Part shown: positions 24,213 through 32,205 of the stretch, piece by piece | Position numbering within the stretch: position 1 is the stretch's first letter | Layout of the letters: the number at the start of each line of letters is the position of its first letter | NCBI RefSeq assembly: GCF_049847105.1 | Contig: NZ_JBNCNS010000004.1 | Location: 248,001 to 312,000, forward strand | Direction: 5' to 3' | DNA length: 64,000 nt | From: Gordonia sp049847105 | GTDB taxonomy: Bacteria; Actinomycetota; Actinomycetes; Mycobacteriales; Mycobacteriaceae | Notes under the pieces: generated by a model | Told to the model about the DNA's origin: nothing | Database searches by the model: none | What the model saw: the letters and a program-made list of their open reading frames with translations, nothing else | Made by a program: the position numbers and the translations under genes

Positions 24213-26293
24213 TCGGCCACCTCCGGTGATGCGGACTGAAAGTTCGGTGTCCCGAGCGTCTTCGACGGTTCGGACAACGTGGCCAGCGTGCCGTCGGTCA
24301 GCTGGACCCGACGGTTCACCACCGCGTCGAGGTCGGTCAGATCGTGGGAGATGATCACGATGGTCAGTCCGTCGGCCCGTAGCCGCGCGAGCATCGCGAC
24401 GATCTCGGTGCGGGCGTAGGGGTCCACACCGGCGAGCGGTTCGTCGAGGATGAGGACCTTGGGCCGCCGCGCGACCAGTCCGGCGAGCACCACGCGGCGC
24501 ATCTGACCGCCGCTGAGCGAATCGATCCGCCGGGCCGCCATCTCGCGGGGCAGTCCGACCGACTCGAGCACGCGCGCGACCTCCGCGGTGCCGACCTCGA
24601 TGCCACCCGCGGCCATGATCTCGTCGCCGACGGTCTGTTTCTGCAATTGCAGGCGGGCGTGCTGGAAGGCCAGCGCGACGTCACCGACCTGACCGGTCAC
24701 CGGTTTGCCGCGCAGATCGGCCGTGCCGGCCGTCGGCCCGATGAGTCCGGCCATGATCCACGCAAGTGTCGTCTTGCCCGAACCGTTCCCGCCGACCACC
24801 AACACGCCGTCGCCCCGGCACACGGTGAGGGACACGTCGTGCAGCGCCTTCACCTGCCATGGGGAACCCCGCAGATAGGTGTGGCCGACGCTGTCGAGCA
24901 CCAGCAGCGGTTCGCCGGTGGCCGCGCCGGGTACGGCGTCGAGCCCGGTCAGCACCACCGGCTCCTCGACCGAGCCGGGCCGTGGAACCCACTGTGGCGG
25001 ATGATCGATGACCCGTCCGAGGTGCAGGTGGACCACCCGGTCGGCGGCCGCGGCCTCCGCGCCACGGTGGGTGATGAGCACGACCGTCATCCCGCGACGG
25101 GACGGCAGGTCGGCGAGGAGGGCGAGAAGTTCGTCGCGGCCGGTGGGATCGACCATCGAGGTCACCTCGTCGGCGATGAGCAGCGCCGGCTCGCGCGCGA
25201 GCGCCGCGGCGACGGCCAGTCGCTGCTGCTGACCACCAGACAGATCTGATGTCTCACGCGCCCCCAGCCCGGCGAGTCCGACCTCGGCCAGCAGCGCTTC
25301 CACATCGACGTCCACACCGGGCGGCAGCCCCCACACCACGTCGTCGGCGACACGCGAACCGAGCATCTGGGTCTCCGGACGCTGCAGCACCATCGCGGTA
25401 CCCCCGTGACGCCCGAGCCCCGCCGCACCCGGCCGGGTGACCGAACCCGACGTCGGTGCCCGACCGGCCAGGATCTTCGCCAGCGTCGACTTGCCGGAAC
25501 CGTTGGCGCCGACCACCGCGACGAACTCGCCCGGCGTCAACGTCACATGCACGTCGTCGAGGACCTGCGGCATCTCCGGTCCGTATCGGAAGCCAACGCC
25601 CGACAACGTGAGCGGTAGCGGACCGACCGGTGCGTCGCCGTCGGCGACATCGCCTGCGTCCAGCGTGTCCTCGCTCGGGACGTCCGCGAGTCGGCCGACG
25701 ACTCCACCGAGCAGCCACCACGCCACCGCGAGGGAGAGCGCGGTGCCCAGGGCACCCGACACCCACATCCAGATCCACCACTGGTCGACCATGCTGTTGC
25801 CGAGCGAATCGACCGTGTCGGCGAGCCCGGACAGGGCGGGGAAGTTGTCGAGCAGCTTCACCAGTCCGCCGATGGTGTTGCCGAGCGCCTCGAGAGCCAG
25901 TTTCCGCAATGGCACCAGGACCAGCAGCACGAGCACCGAGAGACCCCCGATGATCGGTGATGCGATCAGGCTCGCCATCGTGATCGTCCCGAGGCCGCGG
26001 CCGCGGCGTTTCGTGTCGCCGACGATGCCGCCGACGAGGGCGGAGCCCAGGACGGTCGCGGCGGCGCCGGTGCCCGCCATCGCGAAGCTCACCCCGGTGG
26101 CCGCCACCGAGGCCGCTATCAGCGCCCGGGGACGGGTGCGCGCGGCTACCAGCGCCAACGGAACCGGGGCCAGCAATCCGACCGCGGTCGCCAGGGGCAC
26201 CACGGAGGCGACCACGATCGCCGCGACGGTCAGCCCACCGAAGATGGCGACTGACGCCATCTCCATGGGACGCAGCGGGGCGGAATTTCTCAC
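24209..26293 (-). CDS. Fused ECF transporter: S-component-like membrane domain plus two ATPases
   Basis: 694 residues. Residues 1-215 are a membrane domain of about six helices that looks like an ECF substrate-binding S component. Residues about 228-440 are the first ATPase: Walker A GANGSGKST, signature LSGGQQQR, Walker B LLIADE. Residues about 465-680 are the second: Walker A GGNGSGKTT, signature LSGGQMRR, Walker B VLILDE. With EcfT it would make a complete importer from only two polypeptides. Similar in layout and length to M. tuberculosis Rv2326c. Both signature and Walker motifs are intact, so two active ATP sites are expected. Confidence 0.92.
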   Translation of the reverse strand: MRNSAPLRPMEMASVAIFGGLTVAAIVVASVVPLATAVGLLAPVPLALVAARTRPRALIAASVAATGVSFAMAGTGAAATVLGSALVGGIVGDTKRRGRGLGTITMASLIASPIIGGLSVLVLLVLVPLRKLALEALGNTIGGLVKLLDNFPALSGLADTVDSLGNSMVDQWWIWMWVSGALGTALSLAVAWWLLGGVVGRLADVPSEDTLDAGDVADGDAPVGPLPLTLSGVGFRYGPEMPQVLDDVHVTLTPGEFVAVVGANGSGKSTLAKILAGRAPTSGSVTRPGAAGLGRHGGTAMVLQRPETQMLGSRVADDVVWGLPPGVDVDVEALLAEVGLAGLGARETSDLSGGQQQRLAVAAALAREPALLIADEVTSMVDPTGRDELLALLADLPSRRGMTVVLITHRGAEAAAADRVVHLHLGRVIDHPPQWVPRPGSVEEPVVLTGLDAVPGAATGEPLLVLDSVGHTYLRGSPWQVKALHDVSLTVCRGDGVLVVGGNGSGKTTLAWIMAGLIGPTAGTADLRGKPVTGQVGDVALAFQHARLQLQKQTVGDEIMAAGGIEVGTAEVARVLESVGLPREMAARRIDSLSGGQMRRVVLAGLVARRPKVLILDEPLAGVDPYARTEIVAMLARLRADGLTIVIISHDLTDLDAVVNRRVQLTDGTLATLSEPSKTLGTPNFQSASPEVAE

Positions 26294-26530
26294 CCATCCA
26301 GTGTGCCTGGTCCCGCAGGCGCGCCGGTGTCACGGCGGACACATCGGCCGCAGAGCGCCGACTCTGACCCCGCTTCCCGGGCTCTCGGCGGACTACGGCG
26401 TGTAAAAGAACCGTCACAACCCTCGTGTTCGAGTTGTCTGCGAGGCATCCCGGGTGGATATTTCTTCCACAGGATCTCCGCTCTCGGGTCTGAGTCCGGA
26501 GTTCCGCCCTGTGGACGAGGGAGACCAGCG

Positions 26531-27049
26531 ATGACGACATCCATCCCGATCGGCCTCACGCCGTTTCACTTCGAGGGAGCGCTCAACGGCATCCTGATCT
26601 CGGGCCGGTGGCCCGAATCCACGCTCGAATGGACGCAGACACTCGTCGCCTCCGTACGCATCGCCTGTCGCCCCGGTTTTCTGCCGACCACCACCATCTT
26701 CGGGGTCGTCGAGGAACGGCCCGACGATGCGGAGGCCGATGCCGTCGGGATGATGGTCGCGGTCGGCAACGTGATCGACGACAGTTTCGTGGAAGCGGGC
26801 CGATTCCTCAGCAATCCGCCCGCTCTGGTCATGCTGCATCCCCCGTCGCAGACCCGGCCGTCGCTGCCCGAGTGTTCGGAGGTCGCGTCGGGGTGCGTGT
26901 TGCTGCCGGGGCTGCCCGAACTCGGACTCGAACACCGGGCCGGTTGGGCCGAGGCCGACGGGACGGTTGTCACTCTGCGTAACCAAGTTGGTATCGATCC
27001 CAACTCCGACCCCGACACCGCGGTGCTCGCCATGCTGCTGGCGGCCTGA
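26531..27049 (+). CDS. Conserved hypothetical protein (Rv3847 position)
   Basis: 172 residues, soluble, without signal peptide or recognised motif. The sequence has evenly mixed hydrophobic and acidic segments (VIDDSFVEAGRFLSNPPALVMLHPP) and two Cys in the middle region (LPECSEVASGC). It lies between sodA and the Rv3848-like gene, as Rv3847 does in M. tuberculosis, with similar length. The 237-bp gap before it is divergent promoter space for this gene and the ECF operon. The function is unknown. Confidence 0.75.
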   Translation: MTTSIPIGLTPFHFEGALNGILISGRWPESTLEWTQTLVASVRIACRPGFLPTTTIFGVVEERPDDAEADAVGMMVAVGNVIDDSFVEAGRFLSNPPALVMLHPPSQTRPSLPECSEVASGCVLLPGLPELGLEHRAGWAEADGTVVTLRNQVGIDPNSDPDTAVLAMLLAA

Positions 27050-27139
27050 CCTGCATCGAATGAGTTAGGGTCCCCAAACATTTAGTTTTGTGCGTCCTAC
27101 CTGCGGAAATACGGCTCGGCAATCTGTTGCGATGCCGCC

Positions 27140-27158
27140 TGAGGCAACACTAACCTGG
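27140..27158 (+). promoter_or_regulatory. DtxR-family (MntR/IdeR-like) box overlapping a probable leaderless promoter
   Basis: TGAGGCAACACTAACCTGG matches 12 of 19 IdeR/MntR consensus positions, with the right half CTAACCT perfect. The same bases contain TAACCT (27151-27156), a plausible -10 box placed 7 bp before the ATG at 27164, which would give a leaderless transcript. The downstream gene belongs to a manganese-exporter family, so a metal regulator is sensible here. Confidence 0.4.
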
Positions 27159-27163
27159 CCCTT

Positions 27164-27901
27164 ATGATTGCTGCCCTGTTGCTGAGCTTCGGCGTGATCT
27201 TCGTCGCCGAGCTCGGCGACAAGTCGCAGCTGATGGCCATGACCTACGCCCTTCGCTATCGCTGGTGGATCGTCCTGCTCGCGATCACCTTCGCCACCGC
27301 GGCGGTCCATGCCGTGTCGGTGTTCTTCGGGCACTTCCTGGGCGTGTCGATCCCCTCGGACGTGATGTCGATCCTCGCGGGTCTCGCGATGCTCGTCTTC
27401 GGTCTCTGGACACTGCGCGGCGACCACCTCGACGACGACGAGTCGACCAAGGCCGACCGGGTCGGGAAATCGGTGCTCTTCGCGGTCATGTCGTCGTTCT
27501 TCCTCGCCGAGCTCGGCGACAAGACGATGCTCGCGACGATCACCCTGTCGACCAACAACGACTGGCTCGGTGTGTGGATCGGGTCGACGATCGGTATGGT
27601 CGCCGCCGATGCGCTCGCCATCGCGATCGGCGCACTCCTCGGCAAGCATCTGCCGGAACGGACCATCGCCCGCGCCGCCGCCGTCCTGTTCTTCGGCTTC
27701 GCCGCGTGGTTGCTGTGGGAGGGACTCTCCGACGCCGGTACGGTCACCGTGATCGCCACCCTCAGCGCCGTCGTGGTGCTGCTCGGCATCGGTGCGATCT
27801 ACCTCCGGCATCTGCGCCGATCCGCGCCCGCCGACCCACCCGGCAGCGACGTCGTCGCGCCCGACAACCAGAACGAGGTGTCCCGAACGAACGTTCGGTG
27901 A
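27164..27901 (+). CDS. GDT1/TMEM165-family cation (Mn2+) exporter (Rv3848-like)
   Basis: 245 residues, six transmembrane helices in two repeats of three. Each repeat carries the family signature: VAELGDKSQLMAM near residue 14 and LAELGDKTMLATI near residue 110. The acidic residues in ELGDK line the ion path. Bacterial relatives export manganese. A cytoplasmic acidic loop (DHLDDDESTKADR) joins the halves. It corresponds to M. tuberculosis Rv3848 near sodA. No Mn riboswitch is seen upstream. Confidence 0.92.
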   Translation: MIAALLLSFGVIFVAELGDKSQLMAMTYALRYRWWIVLLAITFATAAVHAVSVFFGHFLGVSIPSDVMSILAGLAMLVFGLWTLRGDHLDDDESTKADRVGKSVLFAVMSSFFLAELGDKTMLATITLSTNNDWLGVWIGSTIGMVAADALAIAIGALLGKHLPERTIARAAAVLFFGFAAWLLWEGLSDAGTVTVIATLSAVVVLLGIGAIYLRHLRRSAPADPPGSDVVAPDNQNEVSRTNVR

Positions 27902-27979
27902 TTCCGAGAAGTGTGGTCCGTCCCCCACCGCGCGCTGTCTATTGTGATCGGTGACACCGACACCTCGAAAGGATCGCTC

Positions 27980-28741
27980 ATGGACGTAGCCGGATCATCG
28001 GTACTGGTCACCGGCGCGGCATCGGGGCTCGGCGCGGCAACGGCCGCGCGCTTCGCCGATGCGGGCGCGCAGGTATTCGGACTCGATCTCCAACCCGCCA
28101 TCGACAAGGCCGGGGCCGTGGGTGGGGTGACCCTGCTGGCCGCCGACGTCACCAGCGAGATCGACGTGCGGGCCGCGATCGAGACCCTCGCCGACACGGC
28201 TCCTCCGCTGCGCGTCACGGTCAACTGTGCCGGCGTCGGCTGGGCCGCGCGCATCCTCGGCAAGGACGGACCGCACGATCTGAGCCTCTTCCAGAAGATC
28301 ATCAACATCAACCTGGTCGGCACGTTCAACGTCATGCGTCTGGCCGCCGAACAGATGGCCACCGAGCCGACCGTCGACCACGATGGTCAGCGCGGCGTCA
28401 TCATCAACACCGCATCCGTCGCCGCGTTCGAGGGGCAGATCGGCCAGATCGCGTATGCCGCGTCCAAGGGTGGCGTGCATGCGATGACCATCTCGGCGGC
28501 CCGCGATCTCGCGCGGGCCGGGATTCGCGTGTGCACCATTGCACCCGGCACCATCAAGACGCCGATGCTGGCGGGCGTCACACCCGAGTTCCAGCAGACG
28601 CTGGCCGGGGCCATCCCGTTCCCGCAGCGACTCGGTGAGCCCGAGGAGTACGCACAGCTCGCCCAGGTGATCGTCGAGCACAACTACCTCAACGGCGAGA
28701 CCATCCGCATGGATGGCGCCATCAGGATGGCGCCACGCTGA
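27980..28741 (+). CDS. Short-chain dehydrogenase (HSD17B10 / 2-methyl-3-hydroxybutyryl-CoA dehydrogenase-like)
   Basis: 253 residues from ATG at 27980, with an AAAGGA ribosome site 5 bp upstream. The cofactor motif is TGAASGLGAATA, the structural motif NCAGVG, and the catalytic Ser...Tyr-x-x-x-Lys is NTASVAAFEGQIGQIAYAASK. The FEGQIGQIAYAASKGG segment is typical of the type 10 dehydrogenases that oxidise 3-hydroxy-2-methylbutyryl-CoA in isoleucine breakdown; the exact substrate is inferred. It is inserted between the Rv3848-like and EspR-like genes relative to M. tuberculosis. Confidence 0.88.
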   Translation: MDVAGSSVLVTGAASGLGAATAARFADAGAQVFGLDLQPAIDKAGAVGGVTLLAADVTSEIDVRAAIETLADTAPPLRVTVNCAGVGWAARILGKDGPHDLSLFQKIININLVGTFNVMRLAAEQMATEPTVDHDGQRGVIINTASVAAFEGQIGQIAYAASKGGVHAMTISAARDLARAGIRVCTIAPGTIKTPMLAGVTPEFQQTLAGAIPFPQRLGEPEEYAQLAQVIVEHNYLNGETIRMDGAIRMAPR

Positions 28742-28763
28742 TCGTCGCGGTCCGGCTCGGCCG

Positions 28764-29858
28764 CTAGGCCGACTGCGCGGCGACCGCCCTCGACAACCTC
28801 AACAGGGGTTCCGCGTCGGCATCGATGTCCGGCCCGCCGGGCACCACCTCACGTACAGCGCCCCGGGGCCGTCCGGCGACCTCGTACTCCTCGACCGCCG
28901 CCCAGAGCATGTCCACTCGGGCGTCGTCGTCGACCACGTCGAAATCCTCGGTGAGAAATGGGCTCAGCTGGGTGAGCGCATCGCGCGTCTCCACCACGCG
29001 GCGATGGAACACCATCGACGCCGACGGCGATCCGGGCGTCGGCAGGACCACCTCGGGCACCGGCCCGGTCACCATCTCCCAGAGCGGGATCAGGTCGTCG
29101 GCGGCGCGTCGGTGGCGACGACGCACCGTGATCGAATGCCAGCGCGACCGCAGCATGGGGAAGCTGATGCCGATCAGGAAGGCGACCACGCCGATGATCG
29201 AGCACACCCGACTGACGTCCAACAACCACGGCAGCCGGACGACATCGCCCGCCGAGCCGATGACGAAGACGATCTGGAGCACCGTACTCACGGTGAGGAA
29301 GACGAGGCCGACGAGCAAGAGGCCCAACGAGATCCGCAGGTAGCCAGCCGCGATCACGATGACCGTGCCGACGCTCCGCACGCAGGCGACGAACCCGTAC
29401 GTGAGGTACCCGCTGGCGATCAGCATGAACAGGGCGAACGCGACGTTGCGAACCGTCCATTCGGAGACCTGCTCGGTGCGGAGGTCGGTGGGTATGACGA
29501 GCATCGTCACCTGCAGACCGACGAGCGCCACCACCAGCGGGATGGCCTCGATGCCGGCCCGGCGCTCTCGGGTGGTGGACCGACCGGGATAGAAGAAGAC
29601 GACGATCAGCGCGGCGACGCCGACGGCGAGCAACGCGTAGAAGAGAACACGGTCGGCGCCGGTGAACGTCAGCGTGTCGATCGCATCCGTGACGTCGTCG
29701 CCGGAGACCACGAAGGCCATGGTCAAGGCCGCGATGGCCACCGTCATGGCGACGGCCTGCAGGCCACCGCCCTCGCGTCGGATCTGTTCGAGGCGCCAGC
29801 ACAATGCAGCCGCGAAGAGGAGTGCGGCAATCGCGTTGACCACGCCGACGACGATCAC
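28764..29858 (-). CDS. MAB_1171c-type membrane protein (DUF6545)
   Basis: 364 residues from GTG at 29858, one base after the stop of the metallopeptidase gene. Seven or so transmembrane helices occupy residues 1-230, followed by a cytoplasmic domain of about 130 residues (from RRRHRRAADDLIPLWE to the end). This matches putative transporters of the MAB_1171c group, which by recollection are usually found beside an ImmA/IrrE peptidase and an XRE regulator, as here. The function is unproven; signalling across the membrane is as plausible as transport. Confidence 0.8.
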   Translation of the reverse strand: MIVVGVVNAIAALLFAAALCWRLEQIRREGGGLQAVAMTVAIAALTMAFVVSGDDVTDAIDTLTFTGADRVLFYALLAVGVAALIVVFFYPGRSTTRERRAGIEAIPLVVALVGLQVTMLVIPTDLRTEQVSEWTVRNVAFALFMLIASGYLTYGFVACVRSVGTVIVIAAGYLRISLGLLLVGLVFLTVSTVLQIVFVIGSAGDVVRLPWLLDVSRVCSIIGVVAFLIGISFPMLRSRWHSITVRRRHRRAADDLIPLWEMVTGPVPEVVLPTPGSPSASMVFHRRVVETRDALTQLSPFLTEDFDVVDDDARVDMLWAAVEEYEVAGRPRGAVREVVPGGPDIDADAEPLLRLSRAVAAQSA

Positions 29859-29859
29859 G

Positions 29860-30369
29860 CTACAGCCAGCCCTTGTGCCCGCCGAGGACCCGCTGGATGC
29901 CACGCAGATGGGTGTCGTCCGGTGTCGATCCGACGGTCAGACGCGCCTCACCGGCCCAGTTGAGGATCATCGACGCCAGCATCTCGGCTTCCCATTCACG
30001 CGCGTCCGAATAGCACGTGTGGTTCAGCGCCGCGTCCGACTGCTCGTCGGAGGGGGTGGTGAGGGCCGACGCCGAGACCGCGCCCAGCATCTGGTGTCCG
30101 GCGATCAGATGTCCGAACTCGTGCACGACGATCTGATCCTGGTGCAGCTTGGACGTATTCGCCTGGTAGAAAAAGTAATCCGCGTCATCGGCGGCCAACC
30201 AGATCCCGTTGGGCACCCCGGCAGGGAGCGGGTGGGCGATCAGCCGGATGGCACGTCCCCGCTGCGCGCCGAAGCGGTCGCAGAGTTGGGTGACGTCGAG
30301 CGGGAGGTCGAGATCGAGACCCTTGAGCGTGTCACGGCACAATGCGCGGAGCGCACGCTGACTTCGCAT
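29860..30369 (-). CDS. ImmA/IrrE-family metallopeptidase
   Basis: 169 residues with VVHEFGHLIAGH, the HExxH zinc motif of ImmA/IrrE peptidases, and a later Glu (REWEAEMLASMIL) that would be the third ligand. Family members cleave XRE-type repressors to release gene expression. The adjacent upstream gene encodes just such a regulator, so a cognate pair is likely. It lies between the XRE and DUF6545 genes (30 bp and 1 bp gaps), forming one operon. Confidence 0.9.
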   Translation of the reverse strand: MRSQRALRALCRDTLKGLDLDLPLDVTQLCDRFGAQRGRAIRLIAHPLPAGVPNGIWLAADDADYFFYQANTSKLHQDQIVVHEFGHLIAGHQMLGAVSASALTTPSDEQSDAALNHTCYSDAREWEAEMLASMILNWAGEARLTVGSTPDDTHLRGIQRVLGGHKGWL

Positions 30370-30399
30370 GGATCAGTGGGCCTCGTCGAACAAGGACGT

Positions 30400-30927
30400 T
30401 CAGTCCACCGCTCGCGCGCCCACGACGCGCAGGCGTGCTTCCTCCGTCGCGGCGTCGGAGATCCCCGCAGCGAGGATGTCCGGCGGATCCTTGGGCAGCC
30501 CCTGCTGCTCGCGCAGGACCTTGATCAGCTCGTTGACGACGGTGACCGAGTCGCTCGACAGTCCGGCCAGACGGAATGCCGCAAGCTGGACGTTGGTGTC
30601 GGCCTGCAGGCGCATCAGGTCGATCTCGTCGCGCGTCCGCTGCGCCGCCCGATCCTCGAGGAAATAGTGGACATCCACGCCGAACGCGGCGGCGATGCCC
30701 TCGACCGTCCGGAACGACGGCGACTTGGCCTTACCCGAGCGCAACTGACTCAAGTAGGACTCGCCCAGGCGAAATCCCCTCTCCGTCGACCGCGCTGCGA
30801 TCGCTTTTGCACTGTAGGCACGGCCATTGGGTCCCGGAACCGTACGGAACAGTTCCTCGAGACGGCGTGCGAACAATCCTGGGTCCAGTGCTTCTCGTGG
30901 TGCGGAGCCGATCCCCTCGACGTTCAT
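30400..30927 (-). CDS. XRE-family regulator, EspR-like
   Basis: 175 residues from ATG at 30927; a second in-frame ATG at 30972 has a closer GGGGAG site and cannot be excluded. Residues about 18-90 form an XRE helix-turn-helix with GESYLSQLRSGKAKSPSFRTVEGIAAAFGV. That segment closely recalls SAPYLSQLRSGNRTNPS in M. tuberculosis EspR (Rv3849), which sits at the same map position. The C-terminal helices may dimerise. EspR is a nucleoid-associated regulator of ESX-1; no ESX genes are in this window. Likely controlled by the adjacent ImmA-type peptidase. Confidence 0.82.
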   Translation of the reverse strand: MNVEGIGSAPREALDPGLFARRLEELFRTVPGPNGRAYSAKAIAARSTERGFRLGESYLSQLRSGKAKSPSFRTVEGIAAAFGVDVHYFLEDRAAQRTRDEIDLMRLQADTNVQLAAFRLAGLSSDSVTVVNELIKVLREQQGLPKDPPDILAAGISDAATEEARLRVVGARAVD

Positions 30928-31245
30928 TCGACGGTCGCCCCCTACTGACACATCCGCAATTCGTGAAGTCATTCTTCTCCCCGGCAAATTCAAAGCTTGA
31001 ACTTGCAAACATTTAAGACCGGCGTGCATCGTGGATGCAACGCCCGTTACGATTTGAACGTACCTGAACGCATCCCCCCACGCGTATCACCTGTGCCGAT
31101 GCTGTAACGATTGCCCGGTGTGGCATTCTTCACACTCGATCGTGAATAACCTGTGGTGGCGCAAATCCGAGCTTACCGGAAGATGAACTCTGGGCGACCA
31201 TAAGTCGATCATCGTTGCAGGACACGCACCGAACCGGGGGGTCCG
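30928..31245. other. 318-bp divergent intergenic region
   Basis: It separates the EspR-like operon from the surface stalk gene. It holds a 6-3-6 inverted repeat TGCATC-GTG-GATGCA (31025-31039), a candidate autoregulatory operator, and several AT-rich stretches suited to promoters (around 30990-31015). A GGGGGG ribosome site ends it. No gene is seen. Confidence 0.5.
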
Positions 31246-32181
31246 ATGAATCACCGAGCCGCGCGTCGAGCCGCGCCGCGCCGACGTATCGGTGCGCTCA
31301 CGGCCGCCACCGCGCTGATCGCCACCGCCGTGCTCGGCATCGGTGCGGGCGTCGCGTTCTCGGCGCCCGATTCGTCGTCGGGATCCGGAACCGGTTCCGG
31401 ATCGCACAGCGGTTCCGGATCGCACAGCGGTTCCGGATCGCACAGCGGTTCGGGTTCCGGGAGCAGGCCCGGCCGGGGCGGCCACGATCACAGTGGTGAC
31501 GACCAACTTGGTCACCACCAACCCGGTGACGACGAATCCGGGGGCGACGAATCCGGAGACGACGAATCCGGTACCGGCGGCGCGACGACGGGCGACCCCG
31601 AACCGACGCCAGGGCCCACGGACACCACCGACCCGACCCAACCCACGACCGAGCCCACCGAGCCCACCACTTCCACGGACGACGACGACGCACCCGCGGC
31701 CGTCTTGCCGTCCCGTCCCCCGCTCTTCACCTCGACCCCGCAGACCGGCGGACGTATGCCCGGCAGCTCGGGCGACGGGAGTACGAGCAGGGATGAGAAC
31801 GGGCCCGCGAGCCGCGCAGATTCACATCAGGGCGGCGCAGCACCGGGTGCCGAGGTCCCCGGCCTCCCGACTGCCGACGCAGCGGGTCCGGCTCCCGCCC
31901 GGGCACAGGGTGTGGGACCGACGGCCGTCCCACCGACGACTGCCCGACCAGCAGGTCCGCCGCCGGCGCCCGCCCCCCGGGCGTCGACGCCGAACTCGAA
32001 CCAACCCGCACTCGCTGCCTCCCGGCCGACTGCGGCACCGCCCGCTGCCGACGACAGCGCGCTCGCCACGGCGCGGCGCATCATCCTCGGGCTCGCACCC
32101 GGGGCCCTTCTGCTGCTCGGTGCGGTCGCCCTGCTCGGGAGCGGCTCGTTCCTCGAGGCGCTGCGCGCCACGCGATCCTGA
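31246..32181 (+). CDS. Mucin-like surface stalk protein
   Basis: 311 residues: a basic N-terminus and signal peptide or anchor (about residues 15-40), a low-complexity region, and a C-terminal transmembrane helix (about 285-303) with a short basic tail. The low-complexity part starts with GSGSHS repeats, passes through Asp/Glu-rich and Thr/Pro-rich stretches, and ends Pro/Ala-rich. This is the layout of a wall-spanning stalk. The DNA has three exact 18-bp copies (31393-31410, 31411-31428, 31429-31446), so length can vary between strains. No catalytic domain. Confidence 0.7.
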   Translation: MNHRAARRAAPRRRIGALTAATALIATAVLGIGAGVAFSAPDSSSGSGTGSGSHSGSGSHSGSGSHSGSGSGSRPGRGGHDHSGDDQLGHHQPGDDESGGDESGDDESGTGGATTGDPEPTPGPTDTTDPTQPTTEPTEPTTSTDDDDAPAAVLPSRPPLFTSTPQTGGRMPGSSGDGSTSRDENGPASRADSHQGGAAPGAEVPGLPTADAAGPAPARAQGVGPTAVPPTTARPAGPPPAPAPRASTPNSNQPALAASRPTAAPPAADDSALATARRIILGLAPGALLLLGAVALLGSGSFLEALRATRS

Positions 32182-32205
32182 TCGTCGCGGGAGCGACGGA
32201 CGGGC

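Noticed and set aside
27050..27163. yybP-ykoY manganese riboswitch before the GDT1-family gene
   Set aside because: The gap is 114 bp and the conserved internal-loop sequences of that riboswitch are not found. A leaderless promoter fits better.
30400..30927. Phage or integrative element, given XRE plus ImmA genes
   Set aside because: No integrase, excisionase or attachment repeats nearby, and the regulator occupies the conserved espR map position.
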